From positions 1 through 33,144 of the forward strand of contig JAIXYV010000044.1 in NCBI GenBank assembly GCA_027490055.1: 33,144 nt of DNA, written 5' to 3'. The notes below the pieces were generated by a model that worked only from the letters and a program-made list of their open reading frames with translations, was not told the DNA's origin and did no database searches. The position numbers were made by a program, and so were the translations under genes. The DNA is from Bacteroidota bacterium (GTDB lineage: Bacteria; Bacteroidota; Bacteroidia; NS11-12g; UBA955). Shown here in pieces: positions 1 to 8,749 of this stretch; within the stretch, counting starts at the first letter, position 1, and each line of letters begins with the position of its first letter.

Positions 1-1217
1 TTGGCTTCAGAGCCGACGGCAACAAAGTGTATTCTGAAACGGCTGTTAAAACTAAATACAATGGCAACTTTAATTACTTCAGTTTGTCTTTTCCAATGTA
101 CCGCAAGTCGGTTATCAAAAAAGACACTACTGTAAAAAACAAAACCACTAAATTGTACAAAGAATACCGAACAGTATGGGCGGGTTCATTTGGTATAACA
201 CCTTATTCAAGCATTAATGCGGCCTACTCCAGAATCAAAGACACTACCTACGGTCAGATTAGCAATTTATACTCCAACATTGGTGGTTTAAGTCGCTTTT
301 TCTTTATGAACAGCATAAACTTCAGTAGAAATTTTAGCATTGGTCTAAACACCAGTTATATCTTCGGTCAGAGTCGTTCTTATGCTGGCTATTTCGTTGC
401 AGACAGCGGTGTTACACGTGCGACCATCAACGAAAAAAACATCAGAATGAGTGGTTTCAAATTCGACTTTGGTTTACAAGGTCAGCTTCACGATACCCTT
501 ACACGCATGGATTCTGTCATGGAAAACAATGTGATGGTATTAAAAAAGAAACGCTACCCTATCCGTGTTGTATATGGTGCGACACTTAACAATAACGCCC
601 AACTCAATTACACGGTCTTCAGACAAATACTAAACAAGAGCAATTACTACACTGTAGCAGGTGTTGACACAGTATTACTTCAAGAAAACAAAACAGGCAA
701 AACCTCTTTACCGCTTGGCTATTCAGCTGGATTAAGCATCACTTATAACAATCTCTGGATGATTACTGCCGATTACCGTTCTGAGCGTTGGGGTGAAATG
801 AAGAGAGGCCTTTTTACCGATTCATTCTCTAACAGTTCGCAGTTCAATATTGGCCTGGCTTACCGTCCGGATGCCAATGTCGACATGTTCAAACGCCGCG
901 AAAAGAACAGACGTTACAAAGCCAATCTCGAATACCGCGTAGGTTTTAGAACTTTAAATACTGGTTACAACTTTAAAGACAATGCTGGCAAGATTTCTCC
1001 ATTGAAAGAGTATGGCATCAGTTTTGGAATTGGTATTCCGAAAACCAAAATGGACTACGACCAGAAGCAGGTAGTGGTTAAGTCGCTGATCAACATCACC
1101 GGCGAATACATCCACAGAGGCACTACCACCAATGGCATGATAGCAGAAGATATGTTCCGCCTTACTGTTGGATTTACCCTGGCTGATATCTGGTTTGTAA
1201 AACGCAAATACAACTAA
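1..1217 (+). CDS. Outer-membrane beta-barrel protein (FadL/OmpP1-like), 5' truncated by window
   Basis: The reading frame is open from base 3 to the TAA at 1215-1217, so the N-terminus lies outside the window; the first in-window GTG (27) is not a credible start. The visible 405 residues are rich in alternating hydrophobic/aromatic beta-strand segments (for example SINAAYSRI, NFSIGLNTSYIF, LEYRVGFRTLNTGYNF, FRLTVGFTLADIWF) with no helical membrane span, as expected for the C-terminal part of an outer-membrane barrel. In Bacteroidota a barrel protein of this kind commonly precedes a TPR protein and LptC, which is the order here (4-nt gap to the next gene). The FadL/OmpP1 assignment is inference from this context and general composition; no transport substrate can be read from the sequence. 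Confidence 0.72.
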   Translation, partial: GFRADGNKVYSETAVKTKYNGNFNYFSLSFPMYRKSVIKKDTTVKNKTTKLYKEYRTVWAGSFGITPYSSINAAYSRIKDTTYGQISNLYSNIGGLSRFFFMNSINFSRNFSIGLNTSYIFGQSRSYAGYFVADSGVTRATINEKNIRMSGFKFDFGLQGQLHDTLTRMDSVMENNVMVLKKKRYPIRVVYGATLNNNAQLNYTVFRQILNKSNYYTVAGVDTVLLQENKTGKTSLPLGYSAGLSITYNNLWMITADYRSERWGEMKRGLFTDSFSNSSQFNIGLAYRPDANVDMFKRREKNRRYKANLEYRVGFRTLNTGYNFKDNAGKISPLKEYGISFGIGIPKTKMDYDQKQVVVKSLINITGEYIHRGTTTNGMIAEDMFRLTVGFTLADIWFVKRKYN

Positions 1218-1221
1218 ACCA

Positions 1222-2574
1222 ATGAACGATAAACATAAAATTGTCATCCTGATTCTGGCTCTGATAGGCAATTTTACGTTTCTTCTAACGGCCCAAACTG
1301 CCACTGTTGTTAAAGACCCTGTTAGTTTACCTTCCAGCTGTTTTCCTTTAAAAGGCAAAGACAGTTTGGAAACCATGCGCAACTTTGCTACCCTTCAGGA
1401 ATCTTATCAATTTAAATATTTCGATCGCGAAGCATACAATTCTTATTCCTATGTCTATCGCAATGCGCCATGTGCCTATCGCAGTTTGTACCAGATGGCC
1501 CCTAAGTTGTTTGACGCACTTATTGCCAACAACAATCAAGCTGCTCAAAAACAATTATTGATAGATACTTTACTATTGAGTTTTAATTCGAATTACCAGT
1601 ATTTTGGAGACGAGGGTTACCCTAATCGCGGCACCTGGGCCTACTACATTGGCAAATACCGACCAGAGAAAAACGCTGAAGCGCTGATGCTGTATCGCCA
1701 GTATTTTGCAACAGCCAACGTTAGCGACCGATATTACCTTACAGATAATTTAAAGATTGCCATAACACAGCTAGGCAAGAAACAATACGACCAAGAACAC
1801 CTCATCAGTTTATACACCGATCTCAACAAACTCTGCAATACTAAAATCATGAGCACTACTGATACTGCAGCTTTGCGCCAATGGAACAGCACGCAGCAGC
1901 AAATGGCCAAAATGATGAGACCCTATCTAAAGTGCAGTGACGTTGACAAAATGGTGAACCTGCGACTGAATCAGTATCCCGACAACGACACTATTGTTCG
2001 CGAAGCTTTAGCATTGTATCAGTTAGCACAATGTGGTACCACTTCTGCAACGTATATCAAATGCCTTGAAAGAGATTACAGCAAAGCTAAAACTGCAGAA
2101 ACCGCCTTATTGCTGGCAGACTACTATCGCAAAAAGAAAAATACCGCTCAAGCTGAAAAATACTATTTACAAGCCATAGAGCTAGCTAAAAACAACACAA
2201 CTAAAAGCAACATTTATAGCAAAGCAGCTGAAATGTATGCCGGCAATAAAAACACCCTGTCATTACAATATTGCAACAATGCTTTGAGTCTCGACCCAAA
2301 CAATGGCAGAGCTTATTACATCAAAGGACTTGTTCTCTTCCAGATGCGATGTGGCAACGACTTCGACAAAGCCATGACCGCTTGTGTGAGTGTCGACTTA
2401 TTTAACAAAGCCATAGAAGCAGAACCAGCGCTGAGTAAAGAAGTGAACCAGCGCATTACTCAGTACAAACAATATTACCCATTAAAATCGAAAGCCTTTT
2501 TCTATAATTTAAAGGATGGCGACAGCTTCACCATTAAGTGTATGGGACAAACCACTACCGTAAGAACAAGATAA
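1222..2574 (+). CDS. Secreted tetratricopeptide-repeat protein
   Basis: A 450-residue protein starting at an ATG four bases after the barrel gene. Residues about 5-25 form a hydrophobic signal peptide ending near LLTAQT, so it is exported to the periplasm or outer membrane. TPR-like helical pairs with Ala/Tyr/Leu spacing occupy about residues 270-400 (ETALLLADYYRKKKNTAQAEKYY..., NIYSKAAEMYAGN..., GRAYYIKGLVLFQM). The N-terminal half has no recognisable domain and contains several cysteines. It probably acts as a scaffold for partner proteins; the tight coupling to the barrel gene and lptC suggests outer-membrane or LPS assembly, but no specific function can be assigned. It ends with TAA one base before the lptC start. 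Confidence 0.75.
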   Translation: MNDKHKIVILILALIGNFTFLLTAQTATVVKDPVSLPSSCFPLKGKDSLETMRNFATLQESYQFKYFDREAYNSYSYVYRNAPCAYRSLYQMAPKLFDALIANNNQAAQKQLLIDTLLLSFNSNYQYFGDEGYPNRGTWAYYIGKYRPEKNAEALMLYRQYFATANVSDRYYLTDNLKIAITQLGKKQYDQEHLISLYTDLNKLCNTKIMSTTDTAALRQWNSTQQQMAKMMRPYLKCSDVDKMVNLRLNQYPDNDTIVREALALYQLAQCGTTSATYIKCLERDYSKAKTAETALLLADYYRKKKNTAQAEKYYLQAIELAKNNTTKSNIYSKAAEMYAGNKNTLSLQYCNNALSLDPNNGRAYYIKGLVLFQMRCGNDFDKAMTACVSVDLFNKAIEAEPALSKEVNQRITQYKQYYPLKSKAFFYNLKDGDSFTIKCMGQTTTVRTR

Positions 2575-2575
2575 T

Positions 2576-3133
2576 ATGCAGCGACTATTAGTATTCATTT
2601 CCATCATTCTCTACATGAGCGCCTGCAGCGATTACGCCAAGCAGAATGTCGCCAAGATGATGCAATCTGATACACTCATCTATACACAGGAGGCCGATAA
2701 CGTTACCATTAACTACACCGACTCTGGCGCACTCAAAGCCCGTATTACTGCTAAAAAACTTCTTGGCTTTAAAAGAGACGGTAATGATATTGTTAAAATG
2801 CCAAAAGGCATAGTGGCCAATTTCTACAACGATGAAGGCGAAATTGAAAGTTTTCTAACGGCAGAATACGGCATTTCATATCAAACACAGAAGCTCACCG
2901 AAGTATCGCGCAATGTGGTCGTGCGAAATAATAAAGGCGAAAAACTAAATACAGAGAAGCTGATCTGGGACCAGAAAAAGCAGATCATTTATACCGACAA
3001 GTTTGTCCGCATTACCACCAAAGACGAAATGCTGACAGGCGAAGGCATGGAATCTAAGCAGGACTTCAGCAACTGGCACATTATTAAACCACGTGGCAGA
3101 ATTGCCATTCATAAAGACTCAACCGACAAATAA
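2576..3133 (+). CDS. lptC: LPS export ABC transporter periplasmic protein LptC
   Basis: A 185-residue lipoprotein-like protein. The N-terminus has a hydrophobic segment followed by a lipobox-like ...YMSAC, with Cys17 as the likely lipidated residue. The rest matches the LptC/OstA beta-jellyroll pattern: repeated strands around TINYTDSGALKARITAKKL, FYNDEGEIESFLTAEYG, LIWDQKKQIIYTDKFVRI and the EMLTGEGMESKQDFSNW stretch, typical of Bacteroidota LptC. In the Lpt bridge, LptC receives LPS from the LptB2FG transporter and passes it to LptA. E. coli LptC has an N-terminal membrane helix; Bacteroidota homologues are often predicted lipoproteins, as here. It sits in the barrel-TPR-lptC operon with gaps of 1 and 2 nt. 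Confidence 0.85.
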   Translation: MQRLLVFISIILYMSACSDYAKQNVAKMMQSDTLIYTQEADNVTINYTDSGALKARITAKKLLGFKRDGNDIVKMPKGIVANFYNDEGEIESFLTAEYGISYQTQKLTEVSRNVVVRNNKGEKLNTEKLIWDQKKQIIYTDKFVRITTKDEMLTGEGMESKQDFSNWHIIKPRGRIAIHKDSTDK

Positions 3134-3135
3134 AC

Positions 3136-3345
3136 ATGGAAAAAAAATCATTTGTAAGCAAGCAAATTGCTGTTATACTTTGGTTGATGCTGGCAGCAGT
3201 ATCAGCAATAGAAGGCCTAAAACAATACCAGACTGGCGGGGCCTCTAATCCCTGGTTCTATCTGATGCTTGGTGTTTTCGTTGTAAGTGCCTACATGTAT
3301 TTCACCCGCAAGAACAAGCGTCTGGATAGCGGCGATAAAAAATAA
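3136..3345 (+). CDS. Small two-helix membrane protein of the lptC operon
   Basis: A 69-residue protein starting with ATG two bases after lptC. It has two predicted membrane helices (about residues 9-26 and 40-57) separated by a short Gly/Asn loop, with a basic C-terminal tail (TRKNKRLDSGDKK). No family is recognised. The tight spacing and compact hydrophobic design support a real gene co-transcribed with lptC. Its TAA (3343-3345) abuts the stop of the convergent hydrolase gene with no spacer. Confidence 0.6.
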   Translation: MEKKSFVSKQIAVILWLMLAAVSAIEGLKQYQTGGASNPWFYLMLGVFVVSAYMYFTRKNKRLDSGDKK

Positions 3346-4362
3346 TCAGGCTTTCCAGATTCTGTCCCACAACTGTTTCAGCGCGCGTTTCATTAAATCG
3401 CCACTAAATGTCGGTTCATAAGCAATAATCTGTTCAGGGTGTTGTTTGCTAATCTTGTAGTAAAAGACAAAGGCTTTATCTGGATCGGTTTGAGAGAAAT
3501 CTGAGCGACCCCATTTAACAATATAGACATTGAGCGTATCAGCATTCTGTAACCGATAGAAATACTTCCCCTGACTGAACCATTTGAGGGTATTGAGACC
3601 CTTACCTTCAAATCCTTTTTCCAGTTCCAGATGCCTTGGATAAGACACAAATTGAATACTGTCTTGCTCTTGAAACACCGAATACTCCCCTAGTGTTAAC
3701 AAAGAATCTGTGGTAGAGATACTGGCCCATAAGGCATTATTAAAAAACGTTGGCGAGGTGTATAGATGCTCGTAGCTAATTTGCTGGCGCTGCATTTCTG
3801 AAGACACCTTTTGGTGCACGGCATATTTAACACCGAAGGTCATAACCATATAAGCGGTGCTGACATAGACCGATCGCCAGGCCCATTTCAATCGCGCCGG
3901 ATTATCGCGTTTTAAAAACAGACAATAGCCAAGTATAAACATAAAAGGCAGCGTATACAGCGGATCGATGACAGAGATATTATTGAAGCCTACCTGAAAA
4001 TCTGTAAAGGGCAAAAACAAACGCGTACCATAAGTGGTGAAGGCATCCAGTAAAGCATGGGTGGTTAAACCGAGTAGCCATAGCCAGTACCATTCCTTAA
4101 ATGCTATACTTTTCTTATAGGACCTGTAGCACCAATAGGCCAGCGGAATTCCAAGTAGAATATGCGTGAACCAGGCATGCGAATAGCTGCGGTGTATTAA
4201 AATTTTAGAGACATTATCCGGGAAAGCGAAGTTGAGCAGAATATCCAAATCGGGGATGGTACCGGCAATAGCGCCGAATAGTTGGGCTTTATTGCCTATT
4301 TTTTTACCAAGTGTTAATTCGCCAACGGCTGCGCCTAAAACTATCTGAGTTAATGAATCCAT
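3346..4362 (-). CDS. YdjM/DUF457-family membrane-bound metal-dependent hydrolase
   Basis: A 338-residue protein starting at ATG 4362. The N-terminus (MDSLTQIVLGAAVGELTLG) and the conserved polar residues PDLD (37-40), HRSYSH (57-62), His67 and THALLD (101-106) are the signature of the YdjM/YfhO (DUF457) inner-membrane putative metal-dependent hydrolases. Several hydrophobic segments fill the first 190 residues, and a soluble C-terminal domain of about 150 residues follows. The physiological substrate of the family is poorly defined; some members have been linked to membrane or DNA-damage responses. The gene is monocistronic, converging tail-to-tail with the lptC operon, in the place where a CorC/hemolysin-type gene often follows lptC in relatives (recollection, not checked). 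Confidence 0.8.
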   Translation of the reverse strand: MDSLTQIVLGAAVGELTLGKKIGNKAQLFGAIAGTIPDLDILLNFAFPDNVSKILIHRSYSHAWFTHILLGIPLAYWCYRSYKKSIAFKEWYWLWLLGLTTHALLDAFTTYGTRLFLPFTDFQVGFNNISVIDPLYTLPFMFILGYCLFLKRDNPARLKWAWRSVYVSTAYMVMTFGVKYAVHQKVSSEMQRQQISYEHLYTSPTFFNNALWASISTTDSLLTLGEYSVFQEQDSIQFVSYPRHLELEKGFEGKGLNTLKWFSQGKYFYRLQNADTLNVYIVKWGRSDFSQTDPDKAFVFYYKISKQHPEQIIAYEPTFSGDLMKRALKQLWDRIWKA

Positions 4363-4740
4363 TGACTGCGAAATTATAGAATTATCACCAATCTCCAGAT
4401 AAGGAATCAGGAGTAATCGTTACAGATATGAATTAATTGGATATAATTCTATTTTTCAATAAACATTATTGTACAATTGACTTAAAGAAAAAATCAAATC
4501 CTAAAGTGAGTATATTGCTAAAAATTAACAATATTACGAACACCATCACACAATCTCATCTTCGTTCGTTTCTTCATACTTTTTTTACGGCAAAAAAGTA
4601 TGCAAAAAAGCCGCCACGAATAAAAAATTTCAATTTGACTTGCCACGCAAATCAATACTGCCGGGGCTGTCAAATCAAAATTTCACGCAATTCGTGGACG
4701 CCCACCCGCACTTAACGGTAAATTGAAAACTTTGCAACTC
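4363..4740. other. 378-bp intergenic gap without a convincing gene
   Basis: This gap lies downstream of the glycosyltransferase gene and upstream of the hydrolase gene (both minus strand). A 92-codon open frame exists on the plus strand (4437-4715) but has no family-like features and runs through two foldback repeats, so it is not called. The gap should hold the hydrolase promoter, but no TAnnTTTG match was found on the minus strand. The structured part, 4575-4697, is listed separately. Confidence 0.6.
4575..4697. repeat. Two adjacent foldback (inverted) repeats
   Basis: The first foldback pairs 4575-4585 with 4592-4602 (11 bp, CATAC followed by six T, loop TACGGC). The second is long and imperfect: an outer arm CCACGAAT at 4614-4621 pairs with ATTCGTGG at 4690-4697, and an inner arm ATTTGAC at 4633-4639 pairs with GTCAAAT at 4669-4675, with AT-rich partial pairing between them. 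Read on the minus strand this follows the glycosyltransferase gene and could help end its transcript. Its look is also that of a dispersed intergenic repeat of Bacteroidota genomes; no second copy was seen in this window. Confidence 0.5.
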
Positions 4741-5874
4741 TCAAGCTTTCAACACTTTCCTACCCTTCCAGGTGCTGGTCATTATGAATGACAGTAGCGG
4801 AATAAAAGGGATGTACAATTGGTAGATGGGCATAAGCAGTATGGCATACCATTTTAATGTTAGTATAGTTCTAAAACGCATGTACAACAGAAAGTCTGAC
4901 ATGAATAAAACCAGACATATCAGGTACAAAAACGGTGATGCAAATAGCGTAGCTGCTGCAAAAGCCATCCAGAACGTTACTTGCTTTAACAGCAACATCA
5001 CCATCAGGTAAGTATTGTATTGATATTTATAAGCACTGCGCTTACCAGCCCAGCGTATCCGTTGCAGAATAAACTGTTTAAAGGAAGTTTCTGTATTGGT
5101 AACCACTACCGAAGCAGAATCTATGGCATAGCGCACCTTATCGGGTTGATAGCGTGCAAAACTCTGCATCAACAAATCATCATCTCCCGAACTTAGTTGT
5201 TTATCGCTACCATAGCCACCTAAATGCTCGAAAAGTGCTTTACTGAACATCAGATTAGCACCGTTACAAGTGGCAGGCCTGCCGCTGTTCAACATAAATG
5301 CGCTGATGCCCACCAGGGCTACCGACTCGGCTTGTTGCATCATCGAAAAAACATTGCCATTGTTTTTATAAGACACCAGTCCGCATAACATATGAAGTCG
5401 CTCTGACGTATAACGCCCTTGCATCGATTTCAGGCAATGTGGTTCCATACGACAATCGGCATCAATGGTATAAATGATTGGGTGGCTGGCTGCGGCAATT
5501 CCTGTCTCAATGGCTGCTTTTTTTCCCTGTCCATTTGATAAAACTATACGACTTTGCAATGTGCTGCTCTCTGCCTCTGCAATTGCCACACTGCCGTCCT
5601 CAGAATGGTCGTCGACCAGCAAAACTTCTACAGGAAAACCAATTTCTTTCTGGGCTTTTATAGCTGCCAGACAAGTCGCTAAAGTATTGGCTTCATTGCG
5701 AAAGGGAATAATAACACTCACCCCTTCATTGTTATTTTCTGATTCTGTTCTCGAGCTGGCAATTTGAAATGTTCTGAAAGCATAAAAACAAAATGCAGCG
5801 TACACCAGAATTACCAGACCCACAAATGGGAAAAACACCGTCATCATCAGTAAGGCCAAAATTCTGTAAATCAT
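4741..5874 (-). CDS. Membrane-bound family 2 glycosyltransferase
   Basis: A 377-residue protein. A membrane helix covers about residues 5-32, a GT-A domain about 50-280 and further helices about 283-365. GT2 motifs are clear: VSVIIPFRNEA (52-62), VDDHSEDG (87-94), the metal-binding IDADC (137-141), a SGDDDL acidic motif (229-234) and QRIRW (271-275), as in processive or polyprenol-sugar glycosyltransferases. It should transfer a sugar from a nucleotide donor to a lipid- or wall-linked acceptor at the inner membrane; donor and acceptor cannot be told. The ATG (5874) lies one base after the stop of the upstream LPG-synthase-like gene, so the two are likely translated together, suggesting a joint role in envelope lipid or glycolipid synthesis. 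Confidence 0.88.
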   Translation of the reverse strand: MIYRILALLMMTVFFPFVGLVILVYAAFCFYAFRTFQIASSRTESENNNEGVSVIIPFRNEANTLATCLAAIKAQKEIGFPVEVLLVDDHSEDGSVAIAEAESSTLQSRIVLSNGQGKKAAIETGIAAASHPIIYTIDADCRMEPHCLKSMQGRYTSERLHMLCGLVSYKNNGNVFSMMQQAESVALVGISAFMLNSGRPATCNGANLMFSKALFEHLGGYGSDKQLSSGDDDLLMQSFARYQPDKVRYAIDSASVVVTNTETSFKQFILQRIRWAGKRSAYKYQYNTYLMVMLLLKQVTFWMAFAAATLFASPFLYLICLVLFMSDFLLYMRFRTILTLKWYAILLMPIYQLYIPFIPLLSFIMTSTWKGRKVLKA

Positions 5875-5875
5875 A

Positions 5876-6832
5876 TTAGCGGCGCAGTTTTAGAGAAAAT
5901 AAAATAACGGCACCAATGCACATCGGTAACACCAGGTTAAACAGATAAATCATCATACCCGGCACATACTCCAGACCGACAGCAGATTCGAATCCGCCAG
6001 ACAAGACAAGTGCAGGGACACTAACCCGAATGGCCAGATCTGTCAGTATAAAATTAGGAGAAATGGTTTGCAGTAAAAAGATACAGGCAACGGCCATCAT
6101 GGCATACCATACAGAGCTGAGTTCGGTAGGTGGAAACACTTGTATCATGATGGCATAAGGCAAAACGAATAATAGATACCTTAAAAACGAAAAGCCCAGC
6201 AAACGAAGTATATCGCCTTTCTTTAACAAACCGAGCGCCTCTTTAAGTGCAAGTACTAATGCCGACTCTCTGATAAAACGAAACTGAGGTAAATAGAAAT
6301 AACCAAATACCAGTAAAATTAAAAGTGCAATTGAAGAAACAAGGAAACTAACAGGCACTTCTATTGGCTGTATAACAAGAAAAGCCAGACTACCAAAGAT
6401 CAGTGTGATGAGTAATTGAGAGAAGCTGCCAGCAACAGACAAGATACCAGCACTAACTTTATTGGCATCCTTCACGTAGGCCAGTCGCCCCAGATACTCG
6501 CCCGTTCTATAAGGAAGCAACTGAGATACCGCAACGCCTGAAAGAACCGATTTAAAAGCTATTTTAAACGACTGCAATTCGAGTTTGCAGACAAGGTATT
6601 GCCATTTACGGGTTTCGACGCCCCAATTGAGCAATGAGAACAAAAGAAGAATAAGATACCAGTACCAGTCGAGTCGACTTAAGGCATCTCCTAATGTTTC
6701 GAGTGATACGTTCGGATTTTTAAAAAACTTTTTATAGAGTATTAAGGCAATGAAAGCGGGCACAAGCCATTTAATGACTTTAAAGACCGATGGCCAATTG
6801 ACATTTTTTAGTATCTTTGTTTTGTTTTGCAA
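5876..6832 (-). CDS. Lysylphosphatidylglycerol synthase TM-region (YbhN/AglD-like) family protein
   Basis: A 318-residue integral membrane protein with about eight hydrophobic helices and short basic loops. The pattern [27 protein letters not shown] (about residues 88-114) matches the conserved core of the UPF0104/LPG-synthase transmembrane family, where an '...P.R.GE..R...' motif is typical. There is no C-terminal aminoacyl-transferase domain, so it is not a full MprF. Members are often found beside glycosyltransferases, as here, and are thought to move or modify lipids. The only plausible start is TTG at 6832 (an in-frame TAA occurs two codons upstream), which overlaps the ruvC start on the opposite strand by six bases. 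Confidence 0.8.
   Translation of the reverse strand: MQNKTKILKNVNWPSVFKVIKWLVPAFIALILYKKFFKNPNVSLETLGDALSRLDWYWYLILLLFSLLNWGVETRKWQYLVCKLELQSFKIAFKSVLSGVAVSQLLPYRTGEYLGRLAYVKDANKVSAGILSVAGSFSQLLITLIFGSLAFLVIQPIEVPVSFLVSSIALLILLVFGYFYLPQFRFIRESALVLALKEALGLLKKGDILRLLGFSFLRYLLFVLPYAIMIQVFPPTELSSVWYAMMAVACIFLLQTISPNFILTDLAIRVSVPALVLSGGFESAVGLEYVPGMMIYLFNLVLPMCIGAVILFSLKLRR
6812..6819 (+). promoter_or_regulatory. Candidate -7 box (TATCTTTG) for ruvC
   Basis: TATCTTTG is a perfect match to the Bacteroidota -7 consensus TAnnTTTG. No TTG lies at the usual 17-23 nt upstream; TTG at 6798-6800 is only 11 nt away. It would place the transcript start near 6823, four bases before the TTG start or about 43 bases before the internal ATG at 6866. 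Confidence 0.35.
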
Positions 6833-7426
6833 CGCTTATTACCAGAAAATTTTGATAGGATCGTCATGGGCATCGACCCAGGTACAAATATAATGGGTTA
6901 TGGTGTAGTTGGCTTAGTGGGGAAAGAATATTATTTACTCAGTATAGGTATTATTCGTCTGGATAAGTTAGAAGACCATGCTTTAAAGCTCAAACATATC
7001 TTCGAGCGGGTAACGGGACTGATAGAAAGCTACAAACCCGACGAGCTGGCCATTGAGGCGCCTTTCTATGGAAAGAATGTACAGTCGATGTTAAAACTTG
7101 GGCGTGCTCAGGGTGTAGCCATAGCGGCGGCTCTAATGCGTCAGATTCCGATTTACGAATATCAGCCACGAAAAATAAAACTCAGCATTACTGGATCAGG
7201 TAATTCAAGCAAAGAGCAGGTAGCAGAGATGCTGCAGCGCTTATTGCAATTTAAAGACATGCCAACACATCTGGATGCTACTGATGGACTGGCAGCTGCC
7301 ATGTGTCATATCTTTCAGTTCAGTCCGCGTAGTTTCGGCGAAAAATCTACCAAGAGCTCACGTGCCAAAACATCTGGTTCGTGGGAAAGCTTTGTTAATA
7401 ACAACAAAGACCGGGTTAAAAAGTAA
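6827..7426 (+). CDS. ruvC: Crossover junction endodeoxyribonuclease RuvC
   Basis: A 199-residue protein (counting from TTG 6827) with the RuvC fold. Catalytic acidic residues are visible: Asp17 in MGIDPGT, Glu77 in AIEAPF, and Asp150/Asp153 with His148 in [10 protein letters not shown]. The basic/Gly segment [13 protein letters not shown] (120-132) is typical. RuvC resolves Holliday junctions with RuvAB. The length is slightly above the E. coli protein because of a Ser/Lys-rich tail. Start choice is uncertain: TTG 6827 gives 13 residues before MGIDPG, with a stop codon six codons upstream; ATG 6866 would leave only three residues before the first catalytic Asp, short for the family. It converges with the anti-sigma gene with a 7-bp gap. 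Confidence 0.95.
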   Translation: MQRLLPENFDRIVMGIDPGTNIMGYGVVGLVGKEYYLLSIGIIRLDKLEDHALKLKHIFERVTGLIESYKPDELAIEAPFYGKNVQSMLKLGRAQGVAIAAALMRQIPIYEYQPRKIKLSITGSGNSSKEQVAEMLQRLLQFKDMPTHLDATDGLAAAMCHIFQFSPRSFGEKSTKSSRAKTSGSWESFVNNNKDRVKK

Positions 7427-7433
7427 GAAAAAT

Positions 7434-8747
7434 TTATTTAAACGTGTAGTTCAATCCGAAACTTACACCATAGTTGAGCAGATCAGCTTTGTAATAATGC
7501 TTGATAAATGGCTTATGGAAATAGTCGATGAAAGGTGCAACCTCAAAATTCAACTGATCGTATAAGCGATAATTCATTGCCAGACGCACTCTGCTAGACA
7601 ATAAATTTTTAAACACTATTCCCTTATCTACCTGAGTGAATGGCACTGCTGCTTTGTTAATACTATCATAGAAGAAGGTATTAGCTTTGGTCAGCAATTT
7701 ATAATTAGCCCCGTAGCTTAAATCGAGTTTAAAATCGCCTCTTTCAAGTATTGCTCTTGAGATATTTAACGAGAGCCCAAATACTTTAAAGTTCTGGTTC
7801 ACTTTATTGTGGTTGGTACCCGCGAGGTACAAATTAGCAGTATCATGAAGACGACCAACATACTCGGAAGGCAGAACAGTTTCAAAATTCGGACGGAACA
7901 CCTGCATATAAGTAGTGTCATGATGATCGCCCATAGACGTGGTTTGTCTGAACTGAGCACTGTGAATGCCAAGAGAGAAATTCCATTTCTTCATTTTGAC
8001 ACCACCGTAAAGACTAACTTCTGAACCCTTTCCTTCCGGGAGTTTCATTAGTTCAGGTTCAATATGGATATTGGTAGAAAGCAAACCATAGTTCATTCCA
8101 ATGAAGTATTGGAAGCGTTTGGTTTGTGGTTTTACACGAGGAATAATGTCCTGAGGCATAGAGAAAGATTTGAAATAACGCTTGATACGCACCAGAGCCA
8201 GGTATCTGTTAATATCGGTCTCGTTATAGTTAGAAATTATTAAATCATTAATAGGGGCTTGACTAATGATATCAGGAGTTTTATCAGGACTGAAAGAATT
8301 GTAGTTATCATTGTTAATAGTGGTGTTGGTTTTAGCTATTGGAGTAAAAGGTTTTACGCTTTTAGTCGGCATTTTAGTAGCAGCGGCTTTTGCTTGCTTT
8401 GTTTGGACTTCAGCAGTACCAGATGGCGATGCAGCAAGTTCAAGTTTTGAAGTTTCATCAGGCAATGCATTGCTTGATGTATTAGGATCAATTTCGGCAG
8501 TTGTATTCGTTGCAGTATTAGTCAATTGTATTGACGAATCTGCTGAAGAAGAACTGGAGTTAAAATACCACAAGCCCGTTACGGCGAGTAACAGGACGAG
8601 GCCAGAGGTTAAAAAGCGCCAGAACAGGATCCATCTTCTGCGGTAAGGGTATTGGGGAATTTGAGCTTCAATAAACTCCCAGGCCCCTTCTTTAAGAGGG
8701 AGCTCCATTTTATCAGCCATATCTTTTAATTCATTATCTTCAACCAT
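7434..8747 (-). CDS. Anti-sigma-like protein with inner-membrane helix and C-terminal beta-barrel-like domain
   Basis: A 437-residue protein. Residues 1-36 are cytoplasmic with an anti-sigma-like motif (PLKEGAWEFIEAQIP). One membrane helix at about 39-62 (ILFWRFLTSGLVLLLAVTGLWYF) is followed by a low-complexity Ser/Thr/Ala/Lys linker of about 130 residues. The last 240 residues or so are built of alternating amphipathic strands (YFIGMNYGLLSTNIHI, SLYGGVKMKKWNFSLGIHS, LLNYGVSFGLNYTFK), ending in an aromatic-rich strand as outer-membrane barrels do. It begins two bases after the ECF sigma gene, so it is probably its membrane-bound regulator. If the C-terminus is truly an outer-membrane barrel, one chain would span both membranes. 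A purely periplasmic beta-rich sensor is the alternative. Confidence 0.7.
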   Translation of the reverse strand: MVEDNELKDMADKMELPLKEGAWEFIEAQIPQYPYRRRWILFWRFLTSGLVLLLAVTGLWYFNSSSSSADSSIQLTNTATNTTAEIDPNTSSNALPDETSKLELAASPSGTAEVQTKQAKAAATKMPTKSVKPFTPIAKTNTTINNDNYNSFSPDKTPDIISQAPINDLIISNYNETDINRYLALVRIKRYFKSFSMPQDIIPRVKPQTKRFQYFIGMNYGLLSTNIHIEPELMKLPEGKGSEVSLYGGVKMKKWNFSLGIHSAQFRQTTSMGDHHDTTYMQVFRPNFETVLPSEYVGRLHDTANLYLAGTNHNKVNQNFKVFGLSLNISRAILERGDFKLDLSYGANYKLLTKANTFFYDSINKAAVPFTQVDKGIVFKNLLSSRVRLAMNYRLYDQLNFEVAPFIDYFHKPFIKHYYKADLLNYGVSFGLNYTFK

Positions 8748-8749
8748 CG

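Noticed and set aside
27-1217. GTG 27 as the true start of the first gene
   Set aside because: The frame is open to the window edge and the protein would lack a signal peptide; the gene is cut by the window.
4437-4715. A 92-codon plus-strand open frame in the gap before the glycosyltransferase gene end
   Set aside because: It runs through both foldback repeats, has unusual composition (Lys/Thr/Asn-rich, then Cys/Arg-rich) and no family-like pattern.
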